Below, in pieces: positions 36,264-46,152 of a DNA stretch of 64,000 bases (position 1 is its first letter; the number at the start of each line of letters is the position of its first letter). The notes under the pieces were generated by a model. That model saw nothing but the letters and a program-made list of their open reading frames with translations, had not been told where the DNA came from and did not search any database. Both the position numbers and the translations under genes were made by a program. Source of the stretch: Phreatobacter sp. (GTDB lineage: Bacteria > Pseudomonadota > Alphaproteobacteria > Rhizobiales > Phreatobacteraceae). The DNA lies in the NCBI RefSeq assembly GCF_016793595.1, contig NZ_JAEULY010000004.1:620001-684000 (forward strand), in the 5' to 3' direction.

Positions 36264-37580
36264 TCAGACGAGCACCGCGTGCTGCTTCATACCGACCGTG
36301 CCGAAGACGCGGCGGTAACGCTCGATCTCGTCCTTGGGGCCGGTCGCCTTCAGCGGATTGTCGGAGAGCTTGACCGCCGGGCGGCCGTTCGCCTCGATCA
36401 CCTTGCAGACGACGGAGATGGGCGCCAGAGCATCGGCGTCGCCGTTCGGCACGCAGCCCTTGAAATCATTGGTGAGATTGGTGCCCCAGCCGTAGCCGAT
36501 GCGCACCCGATCCTTGAAGTGGCGCGCCGTCTCCTCGATGGAATCGATGTCCATGCCGTCGGAAAGGATGACCAGCTTCTTCGTGGGGTCGCGGCCCTTC
36601 TCGCGCCACCACCGGATCAGTTCCTCGCCGCCCTCGATGGGCTCCTTGGAATCCGGCCGCGCGCCGGTCCAGTCGGCCACCCAGTCCGGGGCGTGGGCGA
36701 GGAAATGGGCGGTGCCGAAACAGTCCGGCAGGATGATGCGCATGTTCTGATCGTAGATGCGTGCCCAGTCCTCCAGCACCCGGTAGGGCGATTTCAGGAG
36801 TTCCTCGTCGGTCTTCGCCAGCGCGGCATAGACCATGGGCAGCTCGTGGGCATTGGTGCCGATGGCCTCGATGCCGAGATCCATGGCGAGCTTCATGTTG
36901 GAGGTGCCGGTGAAGACGTCGGCGCCGAGCGCGTCGGTCATCGCCTCCATCATCCATTGCTGCCAGAGAAAGCCGTGGCGGCGGCGGGTGCCGAAGTCCG
37001 AGATCTTCAGCGTTCCGACCTCGTCCTTGAGACGGCGCAGGCGCTTGATCTTGTCCCAGGCCTTGGCCTTGGCATTGGCGTAGAGGATATCGAGTTCGAG
37101 CTTCGAGAGGTCGCGCATGGTGGCGCGGGCGCGCAGCTCGTTGATGATGGCGAGGGACTGCACCTCCCACATCGTGGTCTCGGCCCATCGCCCCGCGAAG
37201 GTCAGCTCGTACTGGCCGTCGCGCCGCGTCAACTCGTAGTCCGGCAGCCGGAAATCCTTGAGGAAGGCGAGATAGTCCGGCGTGAAAATGCGCTCGCGGC
37301 CATAGAACGTGTTGCCAGCGAGCCAGATCAGCTCCTTCGGGGTGAAGCACAGGCTGCGGGCGTGGTCGAGCTGCTCGCGCAGCTCGCGCTCGTCGATGAT
37401 GTCGGCGAGGCGCACGGTCTTCGTGCGGTTATTCAGTGCGAAAGTCGCGGTCACATCCGGGTGGAAACGCCGGATCAACTGCTGCATGGCGAACTTGTAG
37501 TAGTCCGAATCCAGTAGCGACCGGATGATCGGGTCGAGCTTCCAAGTGTGATTGTAGACGCGGGTGGCTATATCGACCAT
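36264..37580 (-). CDS. pncB: Nicotinate phosphoribosyltransferase
   Basis: 438 aa, the usual PncB length. Family motifs include [14 protein letters not shown] (about 22-35), [17 protein letters not shown] (about 198-214), and [11 protein letters not shown] near 342. It converts nicotinate and PRPP to nicotinate mononucleotide in NAD salvage, in the cytosol. It stands 34 bp upstream of the SDR gene on the same strand. It is far from the proposed pyridine catabolic operon, so a functional link is not implied. Confidence 0.92.
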   Translation of the reverse strand: MVDIATRVYNHTWKLDPIIRSLLDSDYYKFAMQQLIRRFHPDVTATFALNNRTKTVRLADIIDERELREQLDHARSLCFTPKELIWLAGNTFYGRERIFTPDYLAFLKDFRLPDYELTRRDGQYELTFAGRWAETTMWEVQSLAIINELRARATMRDLSKLELDILYANAKAKAWDKIKRLRRLKDEVGTLKISDFGTRRRHGFLWQQWMMEAMTDALGADVFTGTSNMKLAMDLGIEAIGTNAHELPMVYAALAKTDEELLKSPYRVLEDWARIYDQNMRIILPDCFGTAHFLAHAPDWVADWTGARPDSKEPIEGGEELIRWWREKGRDPTKKLVILSDGMDIDSIEETARHFKDRVRIGYGWGTNLTNDFKGCVPNGDADALAPISVVCKVIEANGRPAVKLSDNPLKATGPKDEIERYRRVFGTVGMKQHAVLV

Positions 37581-37687
37581 CGGCGGCCCGATTGCGTTGC
37601 AGCAGGGGCGCGGACCTTAGCAGGGCACCGCAGGATGAATAGTCTCCCTTGGGTCCGATCCGTGCAAGGCTGCCCTTCGCCGACTTC

Positions 37688-38383
37688 TCAGGCACCGTGA
37701 ATCTTGGCACCGGCCCTTCGCGCGAACCATTCCGACGCCACCAGCGCAACGAGCGCGATGACGATGGCGATGACGGTCAGGCGCATCGCCGCCTCGTCGC
37801 CGCCGGGCGCCTGCGTATAGGTATAGATCGCCGCCGAGATGGTCTGCGTCTCGCCGGGAATGTTCGAGACGAAGGTGATGGTCGCGCCGAACTCGCCTAG
37901 CGCCTTGGCGAAGCAGAGCACCATGCCGGCGAGGATGCCCGGCAGCGCCAGCGGCAGGGTGACGGTGAAGAACACGGCGAGGGGATTGGCGCCGAGCGTC
38001 GCGGCGGCGCGTTCAAGCTTCACGTCCGAGGCTTCGATGGAGAGGCGGATGGCACGCACCAGCAGGGGAAAGCCCATGACCGCGCAAGCGAGCGCCGCGC
38101 CGGTCCAGCGGAACGAGAAGACAATGCCGAAATGCTCGGCGAGGAAGGCGCCGACCGGGCCGCGCCGGCCCATGACGACGAGCAGCATGTAGCCGGTGAC
38201 CACCGGCGGCAGCACCAGCGGCAGATGGACGATGCCGTCGAGGATCGCCTTGCCCCAAAATTCCTTGCGGGCCAGCAGCCAGGCGATGGCGAGGCCGAAG
38301 GGCAGCGCGCAGAGCGTCGCCCAGGACGCGATCCGCAGCGACAGCTCGACGGCGGTCCATTCCTCCGAGGTCAGCGAGAACAT
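37688..38383 (-). CDS. modB: Molybdate ABC transporter permease
   Basis: 231 aa with five to six membrane segments and the permease coupling region around residues 130-160 (LERAAATLGANPLAVFFTVT, then LPLALPGILAGMVLCFAKAL), which with GATITFVSNIPGETQTI is diagnostic of ModB. It has no modA or modC neighbour here; these are at the far end of the window. A molybdate-box-like inverted repeat lies 17 bp upstream of the start, supporting regulation by ModE. It supplies molybdate for enzymes such as the Mo hydroxylase at 3919-7535. Confidence 0.9.
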   Translation of the reverse strand: MFSLTSEEWTAVELSLRIASWATLCALPFGLAIAWLLARKEFWGKAILDGIVHLPLVLPPVVTGYMLLVVMGRRGPVGAFLAEHFGIVFSFRWTGAALACAVMGFPLLVRAIRLSIEASDVKLERAAATLGANPLAVFFTVTLPLALPGILAGMVLCFAKALGEFGATITFVSNIPGETQTISAAIYTYTQAPGGDEAAMRLTVIAIVIALVALVASEWFARRAGAKIHGA

Positions 38384-38399
38384 GCGGCGGTTCCGGTTG

Positions 38400-38425
38400 G
38401 CGCTATATCACCCGAGGTATAGCGC
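38400..38425. promoter_or_regulatory. Molybdate-box (ModE operator)-like inverted repeat
   Basis: GCGCTATA (38400-38407) and TATAGCGC (38418-38425) are perfect inverted arms with a 10-bp spacer. The geometry CGCTATA-N10-TATAGCG matches known ModE boxes (CGNTATA-N10-TATANCG). It lies immediately upstream of modB, where a molybdate-bound ModE would repress. A modE-like gene is present at 61501-61905. Confidence 0.72.
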
Positions 38426-38449
38426 TAAACGTCGCCGGCCGTCAGTAGC

Positions 38450-40084
38450 CTAGATGGCGACCGCCTCGCGCTTCACGCCGAACTCGCGGCCGGGGATCGA
38501 GGCGAGCAGCGCCTGCGTATAGGGATGCTGCGGATCGCCGAAGACCTTGCCGATGGGGCCGGCCTCGACCACCTCGCCGTTTTTCATCACCGCGACGAGG
38601 TCGCAGACCTGCGCGGCCACCCGGAGATCGTGGGTGATGAAGACGATGGAGAGGCCCAGCCGCTGGCGCAGCTCCGCGAGGAGCCGCAGCACCTGCGCCT
38701 GAACCGAGACGTCGAGGGCGGAGACCGCCTCGTCCGCCACCAGCACTTCCGGCTGGAGCGCGAGCGCGCGCGCGAGGCCGATGCGCTGGCGCTGACCGCC
38801 GGAGAACTCGTGCGGATAGCGGTCTGTCGCGGCGGGATCGAGCCCGACAAGGGCGAACAGTTCCTTGGCCTTGGCCAGCGCCTCGGCGCGATCCATGCCG
38901 TGAACGATGGGACCCTGCGCCACCAGTTCGCCGGCCTTTCGGCGCGGATTGAGCGAGGCGAAGGGGTCCTGGAAGACCATCTGGATATGGCGGGTCGCCC
39001 GCCGCATCTCCTCGCGCGAGAGCTTGGCGAGGTCGCGGCCGCTGAGGTTGATGACGCCGGTATCCGGGTCGATCAGGCGGACGATGCAGCGCGCCAGCGT
39101 CGACTTGCCGGAGCCCGACTCGCCGACGATGCCGATCGTGCCGCCCTTCGGCAACGACAGAGTCACGTCCTTCACGGCATGGGTGACGCGCACGCCGCGG
39201 CCGAGGAAGCCGCCGGTGCGGAAGGTCTTGGACACATGCTCGACGGCGAGGATCGTCTCGCCCGAGAGGGGGCGCGGCGGCGGCGCCTTCAGCGGCGGCA
39301 CGGCCGCGATGAGCTGCTTGGTATAGGGATGCTGCGGATCGTCGAGGATCTGCTCGGCCGGCCCCTGCTCCACCACGAGGCCGTGCTGCATCACAGCGAC
39401 GCGATCGGCGATCTCGGCGACGACGCCGAAATCGTGGGTGATGAACAGGACCGCCGTGCCCTTGCGCGCCTGAAGGTCGCGGATCAGCGCGAGAATCTGC
39501 GCCTGCGTCGTCACGTCGAGCGCCGTGGTCGGCTCGTCGGCGATCAGCACCTTCGGATCGAGGGCGAGCGCCATGGCGATCATGGCGCGCTGGCGCTGGC
39601 CGCCGGAGAGTTCGTGCGGATAAGCGCGCGCGGCAAGCTTCGGGTCCGGAATGCGGACCTCCTCCAGCAGCGAGAGAACCCGCTCGGTGATGGCCGCGCC
39701 CTTGAGCTTGGTGTGGATGGCGAACATCTCGCCGATCTGGTCGCCGATGGTGCGCAGCGGATTGAGCGCCGTCATCGGCTCCTGGAAGATCATGGCGATG
39801 CCGGCACCGCGGACGTCGCGCATCTCGGCTTCGGTCAGCCGCGTCAGGTCGCGCCCGTCGAACAGAACCTTGCCGCCGTCGATCTCCACGCCGCCCGGCA
39901 GCAGCCGCATGATGGCATTCGCGGTCATCGACTTGCCGGAGCCGCTCTCGCCGACGACGCAGAGGATCTCGTTCGACGAGATCGCCAGCGACACATCCTT
40001 CATGGCGTGCGGGCGGTCGGCGCCCGCAGGCAGGCGGACGCTCAGGGCATCGAGCGTCAGGACAGCGGGGGATGCTTCGGTCAT
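38450..40084 (-). CDS. Dual ATPase of a peptide/opine/nickel-type ABC transporter (DppD-DppF fusion)
   Basis: 544 aa from the ATG at 40084 that overlaps the permease stop. Two complete nucleotide-binding domains are present: Walker [18 protein letters not shown] (first) and [17 protein letters not shown] (second), signatures [16 protein letters not shown] and [16 protein letters not shown], each followed by an oligopeptide-transporter C-terminal segment ([16 protein letters not shown] and [16 protein letters not shown]). It powers the importer formed with the two permeases. It is the last gene of the operon. Confidence 0.92.
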   Translation of the reverse strand: MTEASPAVLTLDALSVRLPAGADRPHAMKDVSLAISSNEILCVVGESGSGKSMTANAIMRLLPGGVEIDGGKVLFDGRDLTRLTEAEMRDVRGAGIAMIFQEPMTALNPLRTIGDQIGEMFAIHTKLKGAAITERVLSLLEEVRIPDPKLAARAYPHELSGGQRQRAMIAMALALDPKVLIADEPTTALDVTTQAQILALIRDLQARKGTAVLFITHDFGVVAEIADRVAVMQHGLVVEQGPAEQILDDPQHPYTKQLIAAVPPLKAPPPRPLSGETILAVEHVSKTFRTGGFLGRGVRVTHAVKDVTLSLPKGGTIGIVGESGSGKSTLARCIVRLIDPDTGVINLSGRDLAKLSREEMRRATRHIQMVFQDPFASLNPRRKAGELVAQGPIVHGMDRAEALAKAKELFALVGLDPAATDRYPHEFSGGQRQRIGLARALALQPEVLVADEAVSALDVSVQAQVLRLLAELRQRLGLSIVFITHDLRVAAQVCDLVAVMKNGEVVEAGPIGKVFGDPQHPYTQALLASIPGREFGVKREAVAI

Positions 40085-40911
40085 CGGCCCTTCAGCCTCG
40101 GGTTGAGGGCGTCGTTCAGGCCCTGGCCCACCAGCGAGACGGCGAGCACGGTGACGAGGATGGCGATGCCGGGAATGGCAGAGACGTACCACTGCACGCG
40201 CAGCACATCGCGGCCGAGGCCGATCAGGTTGCCCCAGGAGGCGACGTTCGGATCGGACAGACGCAGGAAGGCGAGCGCGCTTTCGAGCAGGATCGACACG
40301 GCCATGACCACGCTTGCGTAGACGATGACCGGCGGCAGGGCATTGGGCAGGATTTCGCCGAAGATCAGCTTCATGTCCTTGAGGCCGAGCGTGCGCCCCG
40401 CCTGCACGAATTCGCGGCTGCGCAGCGACAGGAATTCCGCGCGCGTCAGGCGCGCCGGCGCCGGCCATGAGACGATGCCGATGGCGATGATGACCGTCGT
40501 GATGTTGGAGCCGAACACCGCGACGAGCACCAGCAGCAGCAGGAAGTTCGGCAGCGTCTGGAAGGCCTCGGTGATGCGCATCAGCACGTTGTCGACCCAG
40601 CCGCCGTAATAGCCGGAGACCGCGCCGATCACGATGCCGATGACCACGGCGATGACCGTCGCCACTCCGCCGATCAGGAGCGAGATGCGCGCGCCGTAGA
40701 ATATCTGCGCGGCGATGTCGCGGCCCGAATTGTCAGTGCCGAGGGGAAAGCGCGGATTGGCGAAGGGCCAGACCAGCGGCCGGCCGGCCAGCGCCAGCGG
40801 ATCGCGCGGAAAGAACCAGCCGGCGCTGATCGCCATGGCGACGACGCAGAGCAGCAGGAACAGGCCGATGACGGCGGGCGGCGAGCGGAAATAGGCGCGA
40901 ACGAAAGCCAC
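40081..40911 (-). CDS. Peptide-type ABC transporter permease (DppC-like)
   Basis: 276 aa. An N-terminal membrane helix (residues 12-33) is followed by the ligand-independent periplasmic loop ending PLGTDNSGRDIAAQIFYGAR (about 57-76), typical of DppC, and five more helices. The coupling EAA-like region is EFVQAGRTLGLKDMKLIFGE (about 177-196). It overlaps the ATPase gene by four bases and starts 3 bp after the DppB stop. Confidence 0.9.
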   Translation of the reverse strand: MAFVRAYFRSPPAVIGLFLLLCVVAMAISAGWFFPRDPLALAGRPLVWPFANPRFPLGTDNSGRDIAAQIFYGARISLLIGGVATVIAVVIGIVIGAVSGYYGGWVDNVLMRITEAFQTLPNFLLLLVLVAVFGSNITTVIIAIGIVSWPAPARLTRAEFLSLRSREFVQAGRTLGLKDMKLIFGEILPNALPPVIVYASVVMAVSILLESALAFLRLSDPNVASWGNLIGLGRDVLRVQWYVSAIPGIAILVTVLAVSLVGQGLNDALNPRLKGR

Positions 40912-40914
40912 CGT

Positions 40915-41892
40915 TCAGCCCTCCGACTTGATGCGGGGGTCGAGCCGCGCATAGACGAGGTCGACGATGAAATTGACGGCGATCACGAGCAGCGCCGAGA
41001 CGAAGATGATGCCGAGCAGGGTGTTGAGGTCGCGCTGCACGACGCTCTCGTAGGCGAGACGCCCCAGCCCCGGCAGCGAGAACACGCTCTCCACCACCAC
41101 CGAGCCGCCGAGCATGGTGCCGGCCTGAAGGCCGATCAGCGTCACCATCGGCAGCAGGGCATTGCGCAGCACATGCCGGACGACGACGCGCGTCTCGTCC
41201 AGCCCCTTGGCGCGGGCGGTGCGGACGAAGTCGAGCGTCAGCACCTCCAGCATGGAGGCGCGCATGATGCGCAGGTAGATAGCGAGGAAGATCAGGCCCA
41301 GCGTCAGCGTCGGCAGAACGAGATGCCGCGCCGTATCCAGCACCAGCCAGATGCCCTCCTTGACCTGCGTGATGTCGCTTAAGCCCCCCGCCGGCAGCCA
41401 TTGCAGGTAGATGGAGAAGACGACGATCGCCATCAGCCCGAACCAGAACGAGGGCGTCGCGTAGAAGATCAGGCCGAGCGTCGAGATCAGCGTGTCCGGC
41501 CAGCGGTTGACGCCGCGCGCGGCGATCACGCCGAAGACGATGCCGAAAAAGAAGGCGAAGGAGAGCGACGCCGTCATCAAAAGGATGGTCGCCGGCAGGC
41601 GCTCGGCAATGACGGTCGCCACGGGCTTGCCGTAGATGGCCGAGAAGCCGAGATCGAAGCGGATGAGCCGCCAGAGATAATTGCCGAGCTGGGCCGTCAC
41701 CGAGAGGTCGAGGCCGTAGAAACGGCGCAGGTCCTCGGCGGTGCGGGCGTCGCCGCCGCCCATCTGCGCCATCATGGCGTCCACCGTGTCGCCGGGCGCG
41801 AGCTGGAGCAGCAGGAAGACGCCGACCAGGATCAGGATCAGCGTCGGGATCGAGGCGGCCAGTCGCCGCCCCGCGAGTCTCAGGATATGCAT
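40915..41892 (-). CDS. Peptide-type ABC transporter permease (DppB-like)
   Basis: 325 aa. The DppB features are all visible: an N-terminal helix (ASIPTLILILVGVFLLLQLA), the YGLDLSVTAQLGNYLWRLI loop, and the coupling region DFVRTARAKGLDETRVVVRH near 222-241. It has six membrane helices. It forms the channel with the DppC-like protein; its gene follows that of the binding protein by 30 bp. Confidence 0.9.
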   Translation of the reverse strand: MHILRLAGRRLAASIPTLILILVGVFLLLQLAPGDTVDAMMAQMGGGDARTAEDLRRFYGLDLSVTAQLGNYLWRLIRFDLGFSAIYGKPVATVIAERLPATILLMTASLSFAFFFGIVFGVIAARGVNRWPDTLISTLGLIFYATPSFWFGLMAIVVFSIYLQWLPAGGLSDITQVKEGIWLVLDTARHLVLPTLTLGLIFLAIYLRIMRASMLEVLTLDFVRTARAKGLDETRVVVRHVLRNALLPMVTLIGLQAGTMLGGSVVVESVFSLPGLGRLAYESVVQRDLNTLLGIIFVSALLVIAVNFIVDLVYARLDPRIKSEG

Positions 41893-41922
41893 GGCTTCAG
41901 GCCGCCCGTGACATTCGTGCCG

Positions 41923-43524
41923 TCACTCGGCCAACCAAAGATCGTGCCAGGAGGTGGAGCCCCAGCGCGGCGTGTTCGAATGGTTGCGCGCCTTGGAGGT
42001 GATGACCGTGACGAAGATCTGCTCGATCGGCATCCAGATCATCAGCTCGCCATTGGCGCGCTTGACGAAGTCGCCATAGAGCGCCTTGCGCTTGGCCGCA
42101 TCGACCTCGGTCGCCGCGTCGTCGATGATCTTGTCGAGGGTCGCGTCGGCGACACCCCACTGGTTGGTCCAGGGCGCGCCGACCGGCTGGCCGGAACGGT
42201 ACCAGACCGTCGTCGAGACAGCGGGGTCGTTGCGGTACTGGTGCCAGCCCGTCGCCAGGTCGAAAGCGTGGTCCGCATAGACCGATTTCAGGAAGCCGCC
42301 GCCATCGTTGCGGACGATCTCGACCCTGACGCCGACCTCGCCCAGCGACTGCTGGATGAAGGTTGCCCAAAGCGAGATGTCCTCGCCCCACGGCGCCGGC
42401 AGGAGACGCAGCGTCAGGCGCGTGCCGCCGGCGCCGGGGCGCAGCCCCGCCTCGTCGAGCAGCTTGATGGCCTTGGCCTTGTCATAGGGATATTGCGGCG
42501 TGTTGGCGCCCGGATAGAAATCGGTCGAGACCGACGGGATCGGACCGGTGCCGATCTTGGCGAAGTCGCCAAGGAAGTTCTCGATGAAGAACGGCACGTT
42601 GATCGCGTGGGCGAGTGCCTGACGGACCTTGATGTCGGCCAGTTCCTTGCGCCGGAAGTTGAACTCCAGCGTGTTGGTGCGGGCATTGCCCTCGTTGCCC
42701 TTGGTCGAGACGACGAAGCGCGGGTCCTTGCCGAGGCGCGCCATGTCGGAAATCGTCAGGCCCGAGAACGGCGAGTAGTGCAGCTGGCCGGCCTCCATCT
42801 GCGCGGCGGCGGCGGCGCGGTCGGTGATGACGCGCCAGACGATGCGGTCGAGATGGGCGGGTCCGCGCCAGTAGCCGTCGTGACGTTCAGCGATGACGTG
42901 CTGACCGCGCTCGTAGCTGACGAATTTGAACGGGCCGGTGCCGACCGGGGCGAGGTTCACCGGGTTCTGGCGGATGTCGCCCTTGCCCTCATAGAGGTGG
43001 CGCGGCGAGATGTAGCCGAGGTCGGGCAGCGCGCGCAGGAGCAGGTTCAGCGGCATGGGCCGCTCGTAGCGGAAGATCGCGGTATGCGGATCCGGCGTGT
43101 CGACGGCGGTCAGGAACAGCTGCAGCGTGGAGCCGTAGTTGAGGATCTTCTTCCACATCTCCATGGCGGTGAACTGCACGTCCGCCGAGGTGAAGGGCTT
43201 GCCGTCGTGCCAGGTTACGCCCTGACGCAGCTTGAAGGTGATGGCCTTGCCGTCGGGCGTCGATTCCCAGCTCGTCGCCAGCACGCCGACCGGGTTGCCG
43301 GCGGCGTCCAGATCGACCAGCGGCTCCTGGATCTTGCCGCCGATGATGTAGACGCCGGTCGAGGCCTGGAGGCTCGGATTGAGCTGGCGCTGCTCGGCGC
43401 CGTAGTGGACCACGAAGACGCCGCCCTTGCGCGGTGCCTGCTGGGCGAAAGCACGGAACGGATCGACGACATTGGCGGCGATCGCCGCCGAAGTCATGAG
43501 CGCGGCGCGGCGGGTGAAGTCCAT
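41923..43524 (-). CDS. ABC transporter substrate-binding protein, family 5
   Basis: 533 aa from ATG 43524, preceded by AGGAG (the frame is open 22 codons further). The N-terminus MDFTRRAALMTSAAIAANVV contains a twin arginine and may be a Tat signal. The mature protein shows the extracellular solute-binding family 5 pattern (WHDGKPFTSADVQFTAMEMW, ALAHAINVPFFIENFLGDFA). It delivers a peptide, opine or similar amine compound to the permeases. No specificity can be read directly. Confidence 0.88.
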   Translation of the reverse strand: MDFTRRAALMTSAAIAANVVDPFRAFAQQAPRKGGVFVVHYGAEQRQLNPSLQASTGVYIIGGKIQEPLVDLDAAGNPVGVLATSWESTPDGKAITFKLRQGVTWHDGKPFTSADVQFTAMEMWKKILNYGSTLQLFLTAVDTPDPHTAIFRYERPMPLNLLLRALPDLGYISPRHLYEGKGDIRQNPVNLAPVGTGPFKFVSYERGQHVIAERHDGYWRGPAHLDRIVWRVITDRAAAAAQMEAGQLHYSPFSGLTISDMARLGKDPRFVVSTKGNEGNARTNTLEFNFRRKELADIKVRQALAHAINVPFFIENFLGDFAKIGTGPIPSVSTDFYPGANTPQYPYDKAKAIKLLDEAGLRPGAGGTRLTLRLLPAPWGEDISLWATFIQQSLGEVGVRVEIVRNDGGGFLKSVYADHAFDLATGWHQYRNDPAVSTTVWYRSGQPVGAPWTNQWGVADATLDKIIDDAATEVDAAKRKALYGDFVKRANGELMIWMPIEQIFVTVITSKARNHSNTPRWGSTSWHDLWLAE

Positions 43525-43618
43525 GGCAGGGGCTCCTGGCGAATAGGCTTGGAATGTACGATGCGGAACGGGGAAATCCCCGTCAATCATGCGAATGCTC
43601 GAAAAGCGGGCGCGCCCG

Positions 43619-44467
43619 TCAGTTGGGCACGAAGCTCACGATGACGCCATTGACGACCTTCGCGGGCACGCTGACCTGCTCCTCGCCATGGGCGACGCCG
43701 CCGGAGGCAGCCTTGGCCTTGGCAAGATCGGCCGTGCCGAGCACGAGCGCGACAGCGCCTTCCGAAGCCGCGCCGTCGCGGACGGCGGCGGGATAGGCCT
43801 TCTCGAATTGCGCCTGATCGTAGAACAGGAAATCGGCGCGCTTGCCGCCCGAGGGCACGCGCCAGCCGTCCGGCGTCTGAACAGCCGGCTCGTCGATCAG
43901 GCCGGCCATCTTCTGCGCGGAGCCCTTCGGATCGGCGGAGAGGACCTCGATGCGGACGATGCGCTTCGCCTCGTTGGCGTGCTTCTGGATCTCCGGAATC
44001 CACACCGTCTCGCGGGTCAGGTGCTGACAGGCGAAGATGCGCATGCCACCGGGGTTCTGGTCGAGCGGCCAGCGGAAGACGTTGAACCTGGCCTCGCCCG
44101 TCGAGCCGTTCGGCAGGTCGACCGGACGGCCGAAATGGACGGGGCCGAGCGGCTCCAGCCCACGCGCCTTGAGCTCGGCGGCGCCGCCGGCGGCGTCGTC
44201 CGTGGTGAAAGCGGTGCGCTCGATACCCTCCCGCCTGGCGAGGAAGTCGCGCGTCGGCTTGTTCTGATCGGTCTCGGTGAGGACGCCGAGCAGCTCCAGA
44301 TAGTCGTCGCCGAACATGGTCGTGTAATTGCCGGTGCCGAGCAGCGGCGAATGCGTGCCGCGCGGCGACATGGTGAAGCCGATGCGGCCCCAGGCCTTCG
44401 CAGCCGCATCCAGATCACGCACCGTGACCACCACGTGGTCGACGCCCAGAATATGCTTCAGCGGCAT
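43619..44467 (-). CDS. VOC family (glyoxalase-like) protein
   Basis: 282 aa. The N-terminus, LGVDHVVVTVRDLDAAAKAW, is the usual VOC beta-alpha start with the metal-ligand-type histidine, and LGTGNYTTMFGDDYLELLGV (about 44-63) and FRWPLDQNPGGMRIFACQH (about 131-149) fit the Glyoxalase_3-like family. It is probably a metal-dependent enzyme, possibly a dioxygenase or isomerase. It is the first gene of the importer operon (94 bp before the binding protein) and is divergent from the FAD oxidoreductase operon, so its substrate may be the imported compound. Confidence 0.8.
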   Translation of the reverse strand: MPLKHILGVDHVVVTVRDLDAAAKAWGRIGFTMSPRGTHSPLLGTGNYTTMFGDDYLELLGVLTETDQNKPTRDFLARREGIERTAFTTDDAAGGAAELKARGLEPLGPVHFGRPVDLPNGSTGEARFNVFRWPLDQNPGGMRIFACQHLTRETVWIPEIQKHANEAKRIVRIEVLSADPKGSAQKMAGLIDEPAVQTPDGWRVPSGGKRADFLFYDQAQFEKAYPAAVRDGAASEGAVALVLGTADLAKAKAASGGVAHGEEQVSVPAKVVNGVIVSFVPN

Positions 44468-44820
44468 GTAACGCCCCTACCCTTCACGAACCAGCGATCC
44501 CGAGTTCAGCCCAAGCCGCCGTCCAACGCAACGCGCCCAGACCGGCATTTCCGCCGTAGGGCTGCTGCGCTGCACTCATAGCTCGCAGGAGACGAAATTT
44601 CCAATACACCGAAAGAAATATAGGACAAAAAGAATGTACATTCTACAACAGGCAATACAAACAGAATATTTTATCTCATATGCCGGACTAATGCAGTGAA
44701 ATGAGAATGCCCACGAAAACCGCCGTGCGACCTCTGCACGAACGCGGCTTGTCGCCCTCGCGCAGCCCCGCTTTCATGGGCGCCGAACCGGATCATGACA
44801 CATCCACCGGGAAAGTCTCC
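44468..44820. promoter_or_regulatory. Divergent regulatory region with a 14-bp perfect palindrome
   Basis: This 353-bp gap has no gene. Its middle (44590-44700) is unusually AT-rich for the window. It contains the perfect palindrome AGAATGTACATTCT (44631-44644) and a nearby partial repeat, AGAATATT (44663-44670). The position between the VOC/importer operon and the FAD oxidoreductase operon suggests one regulator controlling both directions. No regulator gene lies next to it. Confidence 0.6.
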
Positions 44821-46149
44821 ATGACACAGACATCGTCCGCACCCTGGCCGCCCTCGCTCTGGGCAGCAACCGCCCCGCCCGGGCCCGTGCTGCAGCCGGT
44901 CAGCGGTGACGAGACGGCGGATGTCGTGGTCATCGGTGCGGGCTTCACGGGACTGTCGACCGCCATCCACCTGCGCGAGATGGGCGTGGGCGTGACCGTG
45001 GTGGAGGCCGTCGAACCCGGCTGGGGTGCCTCCGGACGCAATAACGGGCAGGTGATCCCGACCCTCGCCGGCCACGATCCCTCCGGCATGACCGCCCGCC
45101 ACGGAGAAGCCGGCGAGCGATTCAACGCGGTGCTGCGCGACAGCGCGCAATATCTCTTCGAGACCGTGCGGAAATACGACATCCCGGCGGAGGCCGAGCA
45201 GGCCGGCTGGGTGCAGCCGGTCCACTCACCCGGTCGGTTCAAGATCGCGGAAAAGCGCGTGCGCGAATGGTCGGCGATCGGCGCGCCGGTCGAACTGCTC
45301 GACCGCGCCGCCACCGCGAAGATGCTGGGCTCCGACGCCTGGTTCGGCGGCTTCTGGAACCCGACCGGCGGACATATCAACCCGCTCGCGCTCGCGCGCG
45401 GGCTCGCGCACGCGGCGCTGCGTCTCGGCGCCGTCATCCGTTCGCGTTCGCCGGTGCAGTCCTATGCGCGCGTCGGCGACAACTGGGTGGTGAAGACCGA
45501 CAAGGGCACGGTGACGGCCAGGGCGCTGGTGCTGGCCACCAACGCCTATACCGGCGAGTTCAGCGACGGGCTCAACCGCGACATCGCCCGCGAGGTGATT
45601 CCGGTCCTGTCATGGCAGATGGCGACGCGACCGATCAGCGACAACATCGCCAAGACGATCATCCCCGACCGGCAGGCCATGTCCGACACCCATCGCGAGC
45701 TCTATTTCGCCCGCTGGGACGCTCGCAACCGCCTCGTGACCGGCGGCGCGGCCATGGTGCCGGGGCGCGACGGCGACAACCTGCGCCCGCAACTCGCCGC
45801 ACGGCTGAAGAAGCTCTGGCCCCAGCTCGGCGACATCGAATTCGACTTCGTCTGGTCTGGTTATGTCGGCATGACGCCCGATAGCCTTTTGAAGCCGCAG
45901 GTGGCCGGTTTCCCGCGCTTCCACCGGCTCGGTCCGAACGGCTATGCCTGGGCGGGCTGCAACGGCCGCGCGGTCGCGCTCTCGGTCTCGCTCGGGCGGG
46001 AACTGGCGAAGATCACGCAAGGCACGCCGGACAGCGAACTCGGCCTGCCATTCTCCGAGCCGACGCCCCAGCCGCTGCAGCCGATCATCCGCCGGATCGC
46101 GCCGTTCGCCCTGCCGCTGTACCGGCATCTGGACGCACGGGAGATCTAG
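44821..46149 (+). CDS. FAD-dependent amine oxidoreductase (DAO family, PuuB-like)
   Basis: 442 aa from ATG 44821 (an upstream in-frame ATG at 44701 would add 40 poorly conserved residues). The Rossmann motif ADVVVIGAGFTGLSTAIHL (about 32-50) is followed by GASGRNNGQVIPTL (about 69-82), the sequence around the flavin in gamma-glutamylputrescine oxidase-like enzymes. It should oxidise an N-substituted glycine or primary amine. The stop is 3 bp before the cupin gene, with which it forms a three-gene operon. Confidence 0.87.
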   Translation: MTQTSSAPWPPSLWAATAPPGPVLQPVSGDETADVVVIGAGFTGLSTAIHLREMGVGVTVVEAVEPGWGASGRNNGQVIPTLAGHDPSGMTARHGEAGERFNAVLRDSAQYLFETVRKYDIPAEAEQAGWVQPVHSPGRFKIAEKRVREWSAIGAPVELLDRAATAKMLGSDAWFGGFWNPTGGHINPLALARGLAHAALRLGAVIRSRSPVQSYARVGDNWVVKTDKGTVTARALVLATNAYTGEFSDGLNRDIAREVIPVLSWQMATRPISDNIAKTIIPDRQAMSDTHRELYFARWDARNRLVTGGAAMVPGRDGDNLRPQLAARLKKLWPQLGDIEFDFVWSGYVGMTPDSLLKPQVAGFPRFHRLGPNGYAWAGCNGRAVALSVSLGRELAKITQGTPDSELGLPFSEPTPQPLQPIIRRIAPFALPLYRHLDAREI

Positions 46150-46152
46150 ACC

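Noticed and set aside
36264..37580. pncB as part of the pyridine carboxylate catabolic system
   Set aside because: It is 24 kb away, on the other strand, and is a universal NAD salvage gene; proximity is not meaningful.
44663..44676. AGAATATTTTATCT as a fourth copy of the MarR operator
   Set aside because: It is AT-rich but lacks the central TTTTANNCYT core; it does not align with copies A to C.
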